Source: Diprion similis
Taxonomy: Eukaryota > Arthropoda > Insecta > Hymenoptera > Diprionidae
Length of the DNA stretch: 64,000 nucleotides
Direction of reading: 5' to 3'
NCBI RefSeq assembly: GCF_021155765.1
Contig: NC_060115.1
Coordinates: 12,070,493 to 12,134,492, forward strand
Shown here: positions 36,150 to 48,745 of the stretch, one piece after another
How the letters are laid out: each line of letters opens with the position of its first letter
Numbering within the stretch: position 1 is the first letter of the stretch
The notes under the pieces: generated by a model
Databases searched by the model: none
What the model was told of the DNA's origin: nothing
The model's input: only the letters and a program-made list of their open reading frames with translations
Translations under genes and position numbers: made by a program

Positions 36150-36642
36150 GAACCTTATTAATAATAATTAATACAATAATAATATATATACCAAACCACC
36201 ATTTTTAATAGGACTAATTTTATTAATTCAAACACTGATAACTTCTATAACATCAGGAATAATAAGATTCAGATTTTGAAATTCTTATATACTTTTTTGA
36301 AATTTTCTTAGGGAGATTACTAATCATCTTTATTTATGCATCAAGATTAATTTTTAATGTAAAATTTTTATGTAATAAATGAATACTATAAAATATTTGA
36401 ATTATTTTCTTAATTATCATTTTAATTAAATTCAATAAATTGAATTTTATTCTAGAAGATTCAATAAAAATATCAGAAATTGAAATAAATAAAAATTTTC
36501 CAATAAAATTATCTCTCAACAAATTATTTAACAAACCAACTTTTATTATTTCATTTATAATAATAAATTTACGTTTTGTCACATTAATTATCGTAGTCAA
36601 AATTTCTAATATCAACATAGGATCTTTCCGAAAAATATTTTA
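36150..36642 (+). pseudogene. ND6: numt ND6 fragment
   Basis: In the mitochondrial code the frame gives ND6-like text (FLIGLILLIQTLITSITSG near the start, then FRGLLIIFIYAS-type residues after a shift). It has nuclear stop codons at TGA and runs into CytB with the short overlap usual for insects. Confidence 0.7.
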
Positions 36643-36645
36643 AGA

Positions 36646-37174
36646 AAACCTAATCGATTTAAATTCATATTATTAAAAATATTTAATAACATACTAATTG
36701 ATTTACCTACTCCTTCAAATATTTCATCTATATGAAACTTTGGATCTTTATTAGGTTTACGCTCAATTACTCAACTGATTACAGGAATTTTTTTAGCTAT
36801 ACACTATACACCTAATATTAACCTAGCTTTTGATAGAATTATTCATATTTATCTTATTCTTAATAATGGATGAATAATTAAAAATTTGCATGCCAATGGG
36901 ATATTAATATTCTTTATTTGTTTATACATCCATATCGGACGAGGGATTTGTTACGGATCATTCAATATAAAATAGACTTGAAGTGCAGGAGTTTTTGTTA
37001 TTTTATTAACAATAGCTACTGCATTTTTGGGTTATTTTCTTCCTTGAGGACAAATATCATTTTGAGGGGCTACTGTAATCACAAAAAGGTCAAATTTTAA
37101 CATTTATATTCTTTTGTAATTTTTTTTTGTTATATCCTTTATTTACTAAATTATGAAATAAAACTTTATATTAA
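36646..37174 (+). pseudogene. CYTB: numt cytochrome b with internal deletion
   Basis: Residues resembling the CytB N-terminus ([66 protein letters not shown]) run to about 37085. The sequence then jumps at about 37090-37140 to the extreme C-terminus (TKLWNKTLY and stop, ending 37174). TGA codons stand for tryptophan. The normally conserved segment after the second haem ligand region is altered (HIYLILNNG), consistent with relaxed constraint. Confidence 0.85.
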
Positions 37175-37184
37175 ATAAATAATT

Positions 37185-37252
37185 AAATCAATGAACTTGA
37201 ATAAGTTCATGTCTTGAAAACATAATATAGAAGTTTAATCTTTTATTGATTT
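37185..37252 (+). pseudogene. numt tRNA-Ser(UCN)
   Basis: A 68-base segment with acceptor arms AAATCAAT/ATTGATTT and anticodon loop CTTGAAA (TGA). It sits between the CytB end and ND1, as in insect mitochondria. Confidence 0.75.
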
Positions 37253-37269
37253 TAACTTAATAATCAATA

Positions 37270-37830
37270 TTTCTTATAATAAAATACAACAAAAAATAAA
37301 TTTCAAACTTACAAATAAAATTAAATAATTCAAACTAATAGGTAAAAATTTTTTTTCAAGCTGTTATTATTAACTTATCATACCGTAAACGAGGTAAAGT
37401 AAAGTACCTCGAATTAAAATAAATATAAAACAAATAAAAATTATTATTAAATAAAAAATAAAATCTCTTAAATCACACCCTAAAAATATTAAAACAAATA
37501 ATATTCTTACAAACAAAATTCTTGAATGTTCAGATAAAAAAAATTATAGAAAAACCAACTCCTTTATATTCAATATTAAAACCAGATTCTAATTCAGATT
37601 CTCCCTCTAAAAAATCAAAAGGCTTACGATTAGTCTCTGCTAAACATAAAATAAACCAAATGAAATTTAAAGAAAAAGTCAAAAAAATAAATCTAATAAA
37701 ATTTTAATATAAATAAAATAAAATTATTGAATAACCCTCAATTAAAAAGAAAAAGATATTAATAATAAAACTAATCTAACTTCGTAAGAAATAGTTTGAG
37801 CAGCTTTTCGTAGCATATCTCTCTTTAATC
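37270..37830 (-). pseudogene. ND1: numt ND1 fragment
   Basis: The minus strand encodes ND1 landmarks [34 protein letters not shown], and further on a disrupted version of the usual PRFRYDKLM motif (PRLRYDKL). Stops and frame shifts interrupt it. Confidence 0.8.
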
Positions 37831-37849
37831 GAAGAATTTAATTTGTATT

Positions 37850-38680
37850 TAAAAACTTCTATTCTATGTTACCAAAAAACTAATGCTTTTTTCCTTTAAA
37901 ATCGACGAACAAACTTTAAGAAGCCGCCATTTTGGTAATTTTCGAAAAAACAAAAAAAAGCTTCGATTCATGACTACATTAACCATTGAACTAATGATTT
38001 ATTCTCATCTGATTGATTCCAGGTAAGCCAGGCGAGTGTAATCGCTGTCACCGCAAACGATATTTAAAAATTGATTTTTTTTTTTCAATATTTGTAGAAA
38101 TATACTTGAAACATTAAAGGATAATTGTACATAATTGGTTTTATAATATTAATTCAATTACAATGAAAAAAAAAAGCATTGAAAACACTCAGTTTTTCGC
38201 GGCTCTGACTGCTCCTAATCCCTTATGGCAGCTTTCACTCTGTCTAATCTTCTTTGGGTTTCCCAAACATAAACCTACTATAACGAAACAGTATATTGTG
38301 TGTCAAGGGCGTAAAGCGGGCTTTTTTAAACCGAATGTGGAGATGGCAGTACGAGCCGAAGACGAGTACTGCAACCACACGAGATTAAAAAGCTTGCTTA
38401 GCCCTTAGTGCACATCATATTTTTTTGTAACGTATCTATGGATTTTTTTTTCTTTACAATTTCAAACACGTTGTAAGTACACAAATATATTTCATCTCTA
38501 TTATTAACAATTTTCTTGAAAACAAAAAAATCCCAAATAAATTTAAAACGCTCGCCACTCGAGTAGCGGGTGGCACGTGGCTTAGCGGACGTTTTTGATT
38601 TTTTTTTCCCCCGTCGGTATGAAAACAGTTACTTTAGTCCCGCGGAATGGGTAAAAAAAAAACGCAAAAATCGTGCAGAC
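37850..38680. other. intergenic, no supportable gene
   Basis: An 81-codon plus-strand frame at 38163-38408 is not recognised. The region 38440-38660 has several A- and T-runs. Confidence 0.5.
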
Positions 38681-38689
38681 TTGCAAAAA

Positions 38690-38915
38690 GAACGTTTCGT
38701 GATGACTACAGATATTTGCCAAACCTTTTAGTATCATGCAAAACTCTCACGACTTTGTAGGATTATATAGATCCCAAATTTTCAATAAATCAATGTCTCT
38801 GGATAATTTCCTAAAAAGACAAGATGGAAACGGTGATAACATCTAAAATGGCTAACTCGAGTGCACTCATGATGTTGTCGCACATTGTTGCCAAAGGTCT
38901 TGATGTAACATATCC
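38690..38915 (+). pseudogene. second copy of transposon-like fragment
   Basis: About 200 bases match the reverse complement of 27199-27470. The shared landmarks include CCAAACCTTTTAGTATCATG, TTTATAGGATTATA-type sequence, and the GAAACGGTGATAA / GTGCACTC region. Stop codons interrupt the frame. Confidence 0.6.
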
Positions 38916-38919
38916 AAAC

Positions 38920-41430
38920 TTTATCGTGGCTTCACGGATTTATTCAACATTACCCGTAACTTCCACGTCAGGAGGAAGGACATCCTCAAAGCTGAAGTAT
39001 ATAAAATCTTATTTGTAATCCACTATGTCCCAAGATCAGCTGAATGGCTTGGCTGCAATGTCAATTGAACATGAAATTGGCAGCAAGTTAGATTTTTCAG
39101 GTATTATTTCAACTTTTGCAAACAAAAAATCTCGCAGAGTTGTAGTTTGAGATTTGAGTGGTCCGAAAATATCTGCTAGGGGCCCGATTTTCAGTTTCAG
39201 GGCCCATTGAATCAGTTTTTGGTTGCGAAACACAAAAACAGGGTAAAAAGGTTGAATGGTTTATGGTTCAAATTTGCATTCGATTTTACTTATACTATTT
39301 TGAAAATTCTCACTAACATCCGTTGTCTCGCAGGTTTAAAAAATTTACCGTCGATCGTAAGGTGTTTGGATACATAATTATGTTAATATACGTTTGTGCA
39401 TGAATCACCGAACATTTGACTTTTATCAAAAGTACAGAAAAGTTGAAATATTTCAAAACAGTTTCAGACATGCGTTACGTAATAACAGAAAAAAATTTAA
39501 AGACATTTTTAAATATAATTGTTAAATTCATTTATTTGTCATTTGTATAATCATATATACATACGATTTCGACCTCATTTATCATATATTTCAAATAGAC
39601 TATCTTACAATTATATATCGAATATCTCACGAAAATAAATAATAGTCGAAAAATAAAAATCACAGACGAAGTTACAGAATGTCGGAAATATCTATTCGTG
39701 TAAAAGAAGTTTGGCGCGAGAAGAAGTAAATTTGGACATATTGTTCTAGTTTTGTTTGCTTACTACTTTTGCTTTTCCCATCTTGACACCAGCTCTCTTT
39801 TTTTTTCCTTTTATCCTAAGTATGGACAGATTTTCGTATACCGATATTAATTAGAACTATATACGTAGCTTTCCTTGATAATTGAGACTCGACTTCGTTT
39901 TTATTTACCCATCCCCGCGCTTAACCTTTTTATTTACTCGATCATTCATTCTTTTCTCTTTCTCTTTTATTTCCTATTGTCAGATATTCGAATCTGACTC
40001 TTCTATTCCGACAGTTTCTAAACTCTTGACATATCGCAGTGTAGGCGAAGAGCTTAAATTATATTAAATTTCCCGTGTAATTTTTTCCACAGGTACATGT
40101 CCAGTATGAATGAAACACAGCCTGCATGTTCAAAATATCATGTTTTGATTTACTTTTCCTCAATTTTTGCCATGTTCTCTTTTTTTCTCTGACTTTCAAG
40201 TGGTTCTTTATACAACCCGGGAATAACACTATACATCAGTAATAATTGGGTCTTTGCATGATGAAAGATTCTAAATTTTTTGAATACGTATAAAGCAAAG
40301 AAACCTGAAATAAATAGAACATACATTTTCTCCATTGTTAAAAACGGCAATGACGAATATGCAATTGAATGGTACTGATCTTGTAGTTCATGTACACCTT
40401 AGCGCATGCATAACGTCGTACTGTCGCATTTTTTAATCTGCGGTGTGTTTGCTTCATTTTTGATTCAATTGAAAAACGAAAAAATCCGACCGACGTCATT
40501 TTTACTTTTCTGATTTATGTATGTTGTATATATATATATATATATATATAGTATATTATGCATCTAAATATTTCTCATGCAAAAACCAACTTGTCAATTT
40601 TCATTCTCATTCCAATAAAGGAAATCCTTTTCCGGACTACAATATTGAAATAACATAATTATACATATAGGTATATATAATGTATAATGTATACAATATA
40701 TTACTTTGGCAATACGCATTTTGGTATAGCAGCGATTGTCGAACGTGACAAAATTCATTAAATATATATTTATACACACATAACAGTAATAATAATATTA
40801 TTATCATCAACTGTGAACACTGTTGCTCATTTGTCGATTATTTATTTATTTATTTTTTTTTTCGTTTTTTTTTTCTTTCTTTCTTTTCTTCAAATATTTG
40901 TATACGATTTTTAACGATAATATTATTCCTTTCTATCTTTGTGCTCGGTAAATACTTTCTTATGGTCATCAATGGTCTGCTTCGAAGCGTCGATGGCACA
41001 TACAACAGCTTCATAATTTTGAATATATGCATATATATAGGTATTCGAATATGTATAATAAACATATTCCATCCAATCAAAAATGATACTAGATTTGCAA
41101 GCATGAAACTATTAACCATATAGTGTATATAATGCGAAATCCACTATAAAACCTAAACTCAAAAATATGAAAATACGCTAATAATTATGTTTAAAAAAAT
41201 AAAATAAAAACAATTATGTACATAGGTATTAGGTATATCAAAAGTCTCAAAAATTTGTAAAATGTTACTTATCATACGTAAAGCATTTCGGTTAGGCCGA
41301 GCAGAAAATGAGGTAAAATGAATCATAAAATAAATATTGTACAATAAACTGCGTTATTGCACGTATCGTGATACTGCACTCGTATGATGGCGGAATTATA
41401 CGACATCAGAACAATATCGGCTTACATGCG
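38920..41430. other. intergenic and 3' flank of the transporter gene
   Basis: The DNA is AT-rich with a TA microsatellite at 40527-40550 and T-rich tracts at about 40845-40890. The upper end should hold the 3' untranslated region of the minus-strand transporter. No other gene is seen. Confidence 0.55.
40527..40550. repeat. (TA)n microsatellite
   Basis: Twelve uninterrupted TA units. Confidence 0.9.
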
Positions 41431-41436
41431 AGATTA

Positions 41437-44400
41437 TTATAAGACACCAGTTACCGGTTCCGTGGTGTTTAGAATGTCCGTCGAATTGTGACAGTAAGCA
41501 AGTGTTTTCCCGTGGAAACAGGAATCGGTCGAACCCGAGGTGAAGATGAGCAGCAGGAGTCCGGAAACGGCTGCGAATACTCCAGAAAGCATCAATCCCA
41601 AGGCGGGAAGCTTCTTCGCCGAAAACAGCGAGCCCTCTTCGAGTCTGAGGTAGCAAAGTGCGGGCAAAATGTAGGCCAGTGGTACTGCGGCCAGAATCCC
41701 ATTGAGTTCGAGGACGACCCCGAGGCAGTCGGTTGACATTGAAATTAGGTATGTCACCCCTACGATGCTCAGAGTTATTATCAAGTACTTCCGGTCGGAG
41801 CCGGAAATGTAGGCATCGTGATTCTCCGTTTCGTCCGTACCCTTTATCGCGGTCATTAGAACCTGTTGAAACGAAATACACGTGACGAATTAGCGTCTGT
41901 CTCTGCTTAAAGTTTATGCATAGAAGAGTGAAATCATTTTCTATGTAATACAAATGTTGTTGAATGTTTTTAATGCAAACTCGATTAATTTTTATCGAAT
42001 TTCTTCATATATTTGTTAACGAGAATTATACGCTCCAAGGAAAGTTTCATGTGATGAAGTTTCTGAAATGTTTGGAAAGTATAATATTTCAGCATTGTTA
42101 TAACACCTGGTGGTTCTACTGAGAAAATCACATCATGGTGCCATGGTTTCGTTGAAAAAAATCAATATCAGGAAGGAAATTTGGACGTATAACAAATATC
42201 TTAACTCTGTCGCATGATTTAACGTGATCAGTTCATAATACAATTCAATTTTAACCTTATTTCGTTACGAATATTTTGTAAATAAGGCTATACTATGTAC
42301 TTGAGTAAATTACCATGATCGCAGATTTCGGATTGTTCTTTAAACAGAACAATAAGATGGAATTTCCTTTTACCAATCAACAATTGAGATATTGTAGAAT
42401 GGCACTTGTTATACGTGTTAATTAGAATCTGCAGGCAGTGACCTTTTTCACCACTTTACCGACCGTGCGAGCTAGTTTTAATTTTCTCTAGGAACTGTCA
42501 TTCTATCAAGTGTAAATTACTGAATGCTGTATAGGACTCGTATTCAACCACCCGAATATGGCGTGATGGGAATTTTATATTTTCGTTCCAGCATTCCATG
42601 ATTTACACCCGATAGAATGACAGTTGCTAGAGAAACCAATCGTAATTTGAAATGAAAACTAGCTACCACAGTCGGTAAAGTAGCGAAAAGGGTAGATTCT
42701 AATTAACACATATATTTGAGAATGACCAAAAATAATCGATTATTTTTTCTCCATAATCAAGTATAATCGATTAGTTTTCAAAGTCGATTAACCAACCGAA
42801 TCGATTATTTTTCCTCGCAATAGGTTTTTGTTTTTTACTCCCATATACGAGTACAGTATTCGCAAGTGTATAGAAAATGCTGCTAATTTTCTATTCACCA
42901 CAAAGAATTGTTCAGTAAACTGAAGTTTGATAGCAATCGCAACGGTTTGATATTTTCATACTTGAAATAAATGCACATTCGGTAGAACAGATTGTAAAAT
43001 CGGTCCAACTACCTGAACAAATGTTAATGAAATAAATAATACTTATAATTTATTTTTTACGGCATGGGCATTGAAAAGTCCACTTTTTGTGGCGATTTTC
43101 GTTCCGTAAAGTGACGCTTTATACGGCCACGAACAAACTTGCGGAATAAAGTCTTTATTCCGCAGTTTTGATGCGCAGTTCGAAGTGCGCATCCCAAACT
43201 GCCGAATAAAGTAGCTTCGTTGAACAGATCGCGACACAACCTCACTCTTCGTTTTGCTTTTCAATGCCCATACCGTAAAAAATATTGTATGTGGCATGCC
43301 CGTAAACCGTTTTTGGCTCGGATAATTTCAGTACTCGGTTCCGGCTCGCTTCCGGCTCGCCTTCAGCTCGTCGTGAAATCTTTATCCTTGCCAAAAAAAC
43401 AGGCGGTTTACGGGCATGCCACATAAATAGCTATATGCGCATATTCTACATTACATCGACATGCGTACCTCTCTAGTAACGAAACACTCGATAGGATAAG
43501 TGAGAAGTATCGTCCCACTGAACATGACCCTTGAGAGATTCATAAGATCGTCGTCCCAGCAGTAGTTCTCCATCAGATCGCCCTGGACATCGGCGGTGAA
43601 AGTGGCGTATCCAGCAATACCGAACGCAGCTGCAACGATGAACGACGTAAGAAGGGACCAGTGAGTGACAACGTCCCACTTTTCCTGTGTCACTCTTTCG
43701 ATTGACCCGTAAATAAGGAAAGTGTTGTGATGGCACATGAATGCAAAAGCCATTATTCCCACCGCTGGAACGATTCCTGGAAGGTTGGCGAATCTCCAGC
43801 TGTCTTCGTGACTTGGCCTAATGATTGATAAATAGAATCTATAGATTGTACAATATGCATAATTTTTTTATTAAATACAGGAACAACAGTACAAATTCTT
43901 CGATGGCTAGCGTTCAGTATTATATGTATAATTATATCAGGTTCACAGTAAAAAATCCATGCAGGAAAAAATTTCTATCTATTCTCCGAAGTTTTGAGAC
44001 CCAAACAGATATTCAAGAACAACTACTTTTAAGTTGCAAATTAACCGTTCATCTTATACGTTTTGTGTTCTTGCAAATAAATTCGGAGTAGGTGTTGATT
44101 TCTTAGGTCAAATGTAGAAAGATTTCGATTGAAATATTATCTTTTTGACGTTAAGAAAAAATCCAAAATGCTCGGCAACAACAAGAAATAAAAATGTATC
44201 GAAGTTTCGGAAATCTTTGGTACAGTCCGTTCGACAATGTTGTTGTGAAACCTCAACGTCTTTTCTCGAATAATCTGGATGAATATGGATGGTTACTTTT
44301 TATGTGTCGCGATGCACGGTCCGTCGAGATTTATCTTTAATCGCAGTGAACTCTCAGCTTCCACTCTGACGTAATGAAGTTTCAATCGCGGTGTTCCCCC

Positions 44401-47400
44401 TATTTTTCCATGCACATGAATCATTGAATGAAAAAAAAACTCGAACACCACTTTTTCTACCAGAATTTCAGCGCGCTTTTAAAACAAATATATTTTATGG
44501 ATTAGACGAGGTGCTTTATTCAATTTTTTTCACATAAAGGGACCATATATAATAGATTAAGATGAAAGTTATCTTAAATAAAGGAGCGACAATCAAGACA
44601 ATCGGTAATGAAAATGTGAAAAGTTTAATGATATCCAGACCAACATTCGAATGCCAAACCCGCTTACTACGAGGTAGATTATTACCCAACAATCATTTTA
44701 ATCACATTGAATTTAATATATACAAACACTGGAAAGAGATAACCTTTCACCGATTGAACGTGCAAGCAGTTAATTTCGCGGCGATGAACATAATATGTCT
44801 TATTCCAATGACTACCCCTGTACCACTAAAATTATTTTGATGATGCTGTGCGCTCCATTCTCCTATAATCTGGTGATAAGTATACCTACTGCAGCAGACG
44901 AAAACAACAAAGTATTTTTCATTCCTTTGCTTGACCATGCAGTTCAGATATAACGTCAAATCATTGGTCAGCTCACGAACGTAACCCGATATCAAAAACC
45001 GTAAAGGTGAAGTTTCTTAAGGAAGAGTTTTAAGAAATTCGATCGTTTTCCACGTGACTTAGCTAGCGTAGGGTAAAGGGCCAGCTGTCGCCACGGATCA
45101 AGACAAAAGGAATTGTGAGCAGCCCAAGTTTCTTTGTGTATTTAATAAACCGTATTTAATAAACAATTTTCACATCCTTAGACGCATGGTTCACCCTAAG
45201 AAGTACGATGATTATGACTGTCAGACATTATTCAGCCTATAAGAGACAATACATGCTACACGTGTTGCAACATTTCTGATACGATGTTCGAGCAGCTGGA
45301 AATTCTTTTAACATAACTGTCTTAGTTCCAATAACTAAAGTTTAATTGAAATAAATCTACTATATACAGTAATTGATAATGGATCTGTAGCATGCATTCT
45401 ATAATACGGAATTTAAGAATAAGTACTTACACTACTGACGCCAAGGTACCCATCCTAATGAAAATCGTAATCAGAATGAACCCCACGCAGACGAGAGATA
45501 GGAAAGAGATTTTCGCCAGTCTTGCTATGTTTCTGTAAAGACACAACGGTATCGTGATGCACAAGGTGGCTAGCAGGATGACGACCTGTCTTTTGGCGAA
45601 GATGTTCGTCTCATCGATGCCGGTTACCCTTATCAATACTTTGGTTACCGTATCTCCAACCACCACGTTGTAGGAGACCATTGCTGAAAAAGGAATGTGA
45701 CAGTTTCGTTTAAATATCAAGATATTGTACAGCTGGATGAAAGATTGATTCCAAACTCAAGCGATTGAGATGAATTGAAGGCATTTTTACGAAAAACAAT
45801 TAAAAGTAGTTCACAATTCAGATAAAGTTGCGCTCAAGTACGTTTCGGGACTTGTTCACTTGGTACGTTAACTCACCTATAAATGGGTACATGAACTGCA
45901 AGGCGGTGAGGATGTAAAAGCCAGGTCGTCCGAAACTGGCTCTCATTAGTCCTTGATAACTCATTTCCCCGCAGATATGACCGCTCCGAACCATAAGAAT
46001 AAGGGAATAGTCGGTTAAAACTGCTACAAGGACTAGCAGCCCAAGTCCCATACCAAATCCAGCCTGATGTAAGGCGTAGGGTATACCTAAAATTAATTTT
46101 CACAATTAACAAGGTAACTCAAAACCCACAGTGGCTAACGGTAGTTCGAGGTCACTATACACTAGAACTCGTTTTCCATAGCATCAAAGTAGATTTAAAA
46201 ATGTGCTCACGAGTTTGGAACATTCGTTTGTGAGTAGCTTTTCCATTTCGAATATATTGTACAACTAAATTGAAGGTAATACTGAAATTCGAAAATTGCT
46301 TGCCCTTTGCTTAATTACCCATCAAGACTGAACACGTTAAAGCTGTTAGTGCAGTGAGTGTTAGCTCCAAAATTGTACTCGTTGTTTGATGAAGGCTTAT
46401 TTTTGATACAGCGAAATACTTTTAAGGTTTTAAATTTCAGCTATTCCTAAAGTGAGGAACATTTTTCTCTTTTCGATCGATGTGGTGGACAGCTGTTATG
46501 ATCTCAGTTAGTCATTAAAGGAATTGCGATTATGAATATTCGTAACTTTTACGATACGGAAGTTATCTCACATTTCTACTATGATTATGTAGACATAATC
46601 TGTTTGTTGCACGTATACATAGCGGATAATCGTCAAAGATAACGATGTATTCACGCGTGATAATCTATATCAACCGTTCATATGTTTACACGCGAAAATG
46701 GTTGCAATTACAAGGAAAACTTTTTCAATGAAAATATCAGGTACACATTAAAATTTTTTACCTTAATTCAACTCTTAATTCAAATCTAATTTCTGTTTAA
46801 GATTTCTTTTTATAGTCCTTGAGTGTTTTAGGTTGCTTGATATTAGGTTATAGGTGCGTAAATTTTCAGCAGTATTTATTACAACGTATATTCTCAAACC
46901 TGAAAATTATTTAGTTAAAATTTTCTTCACAATTATGCAAAGAAAGTTTTTTAACCATAAACCCGTCATTTAATTTGTAATAATGTGGATTTGAGATGAA
47001 CTAACCACTCATTTTCGAAAAGATATTGTAATCAAAGGACGCAAAATGTGTTCAGTACACATCTGTATTGCACACAAAATATCATACTCGTACAAGACTT
47101 GTAAAACCAGTTGCACTCGTATAACTGGATCATTCCAGACAGTGCAGATCATACATCTTACCCCGATCAGCGTTTGTGACATTATTTTTTGTTGAATAAT
47201 AATCCCTTTGGCATCATGAATTCATAAAATATGACAAACGCTTTGTTTCTCGAGTACGAGAAAGTAATGAAATAATTATAATAATTATTATAGCATACCG
47301 ATAACGCCGCTACCGATGATCGAATTGATGAAATTGAAACTAGCCAATGGAAGGCTGGTGAATTTTTCTGCATCTTCTTCGTCAGTCTGTAAAAGAACAA

Positions 47401-48710
47401 AGAATAATTGTAAGATATATACGTATATATCGGAAAATATCAGCGTGAGAAGAGTAGAAATATATGATTCAGATGTACCGTCGCCTAGAATGCGAGCGCG
47501 ATAAGGAAAGAAGAGTGTGAGAAAATATGGATAAGAACCTATTACAATAGAGGCAAATTGTTAATTGGCAATCACCAGCGATTACACTCATGCAGATGCA
47601 AATTGATGCAGTCTCATCTCGTCTCCAGCTGATCTGTCTGCTTCGAGTTGAGAGTATGTAAAACCGATAGTATGTATAATCGAAATCACTGACCCAAGCC
47701 TATCTACATGGATATGGGTATAACATATGTATATAGATATATATATATATGTCCAAGATTATTCACCTGTGCACACTCGATAGTCTGGTCTATAGCTATG
47801 TAAATTACATATTTGTATGTACGGACCGAAGTTGTAGAGCAGATGGAAAATATCGAGGACAACTTGATCAGAGAAGTTCAATGAACATTATAATGACTCC
47901 AGTAAAGATATGAATCATGGAAATTTATACACACACAAGAGCGTGGTTGAACTGCTGCACGGAAAATTACTTATCTATTTCTTGAATATATAAAATCCCG
48001 GATGTTTCCATGCCTGAGAAGAAGAAGAAAAAACAGCTGATGACTTCTAATCGCGAAACTCGTTCGTATAAAATTGCTATGAATTTGCAGTGACTTCTTC
48101 TTGACTACTATTAGAAGAAACGGTGGTATAGCCGCGATCATAAGACCAGCGAACATAAAAGTGCGAATAAAAATTTCATATAAAGAAAAATAAAAAATGC
48201 TCTTTATTTGTCTGTATTGACTGTACTCGACTAAACTCACAACGATTATAACGACCGCTATAGTATACAGCTGATGTATCAAAGTAAACTTAGGATAGCG
48301 GTAATAGTTTGAAGACGTGTGTCATTTGTTATAAGAATAAAAAATAAGTAGAATATAAGAATTACTCTCTAATGTCAGATAAGGCTTAATACGAGCCTTT
48401 CAATAATTAGAGGGTACATTCAAGGGTGAAAAAACCGTTATTACACAAGAAATCCATTCATAAAAATAAAAAACTGTTAGTCACTGACAATGAGTCATAC
48501 GGAATACTCTATGTAATCTATATATATTATGGACCAGTGTTTTTCAATCTTCTTGAATTCACGACCCCTTTGCGAGCAAAAGAACTGGCGCCCTTCCAGG
48601 TGCATAATAAAATTGTCAGTGATTTCAAAATCGACTTCTTTAATTAAATTTTTCTGTTGAGACTATACCTAAGAACTGCAACCCTTGCTTTTTACTTTTA
48701 TCTGGCTTAC

Positions 48711-48745
<35 letters not shown>

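Larger units (their letters stand above)
35990..37830 (+). pseudogene. numt: nuclear copy of mitochondrial DNA (tRNA-Thr to ND1)
   Basis: This very AT-rich block reads, in insect mitochondrial order, as tRNA-Thr, ND6, CytB, tRNA-Ser(UCN) and ND1 in reverse. CytB and ND6 need TGA as tryptophan, so the nuclear code breaks them. CytB is joined from its N-terminal third directly to its last residues, so about 60% of the gene is deleted. It is a non-functional insertion. It starts within a few bases of the end of the palindrome arm. The right border, near 37830-37850, is the last point where ND1 similarity is visible. Confidence 0.9.

Noticed and set aside
36334-36643. Open frames of 67 and 94 codons read with the nuclear code
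   Set aside because: They are shadows of the mitochondrial ND6 sequence in the numt.
41396-41953. 185-codon minus-strand frame overlapping the last transporter exon
   Set aside because: It is another reading frame over the conserved exon 41862-41437, which carries the family sequence.
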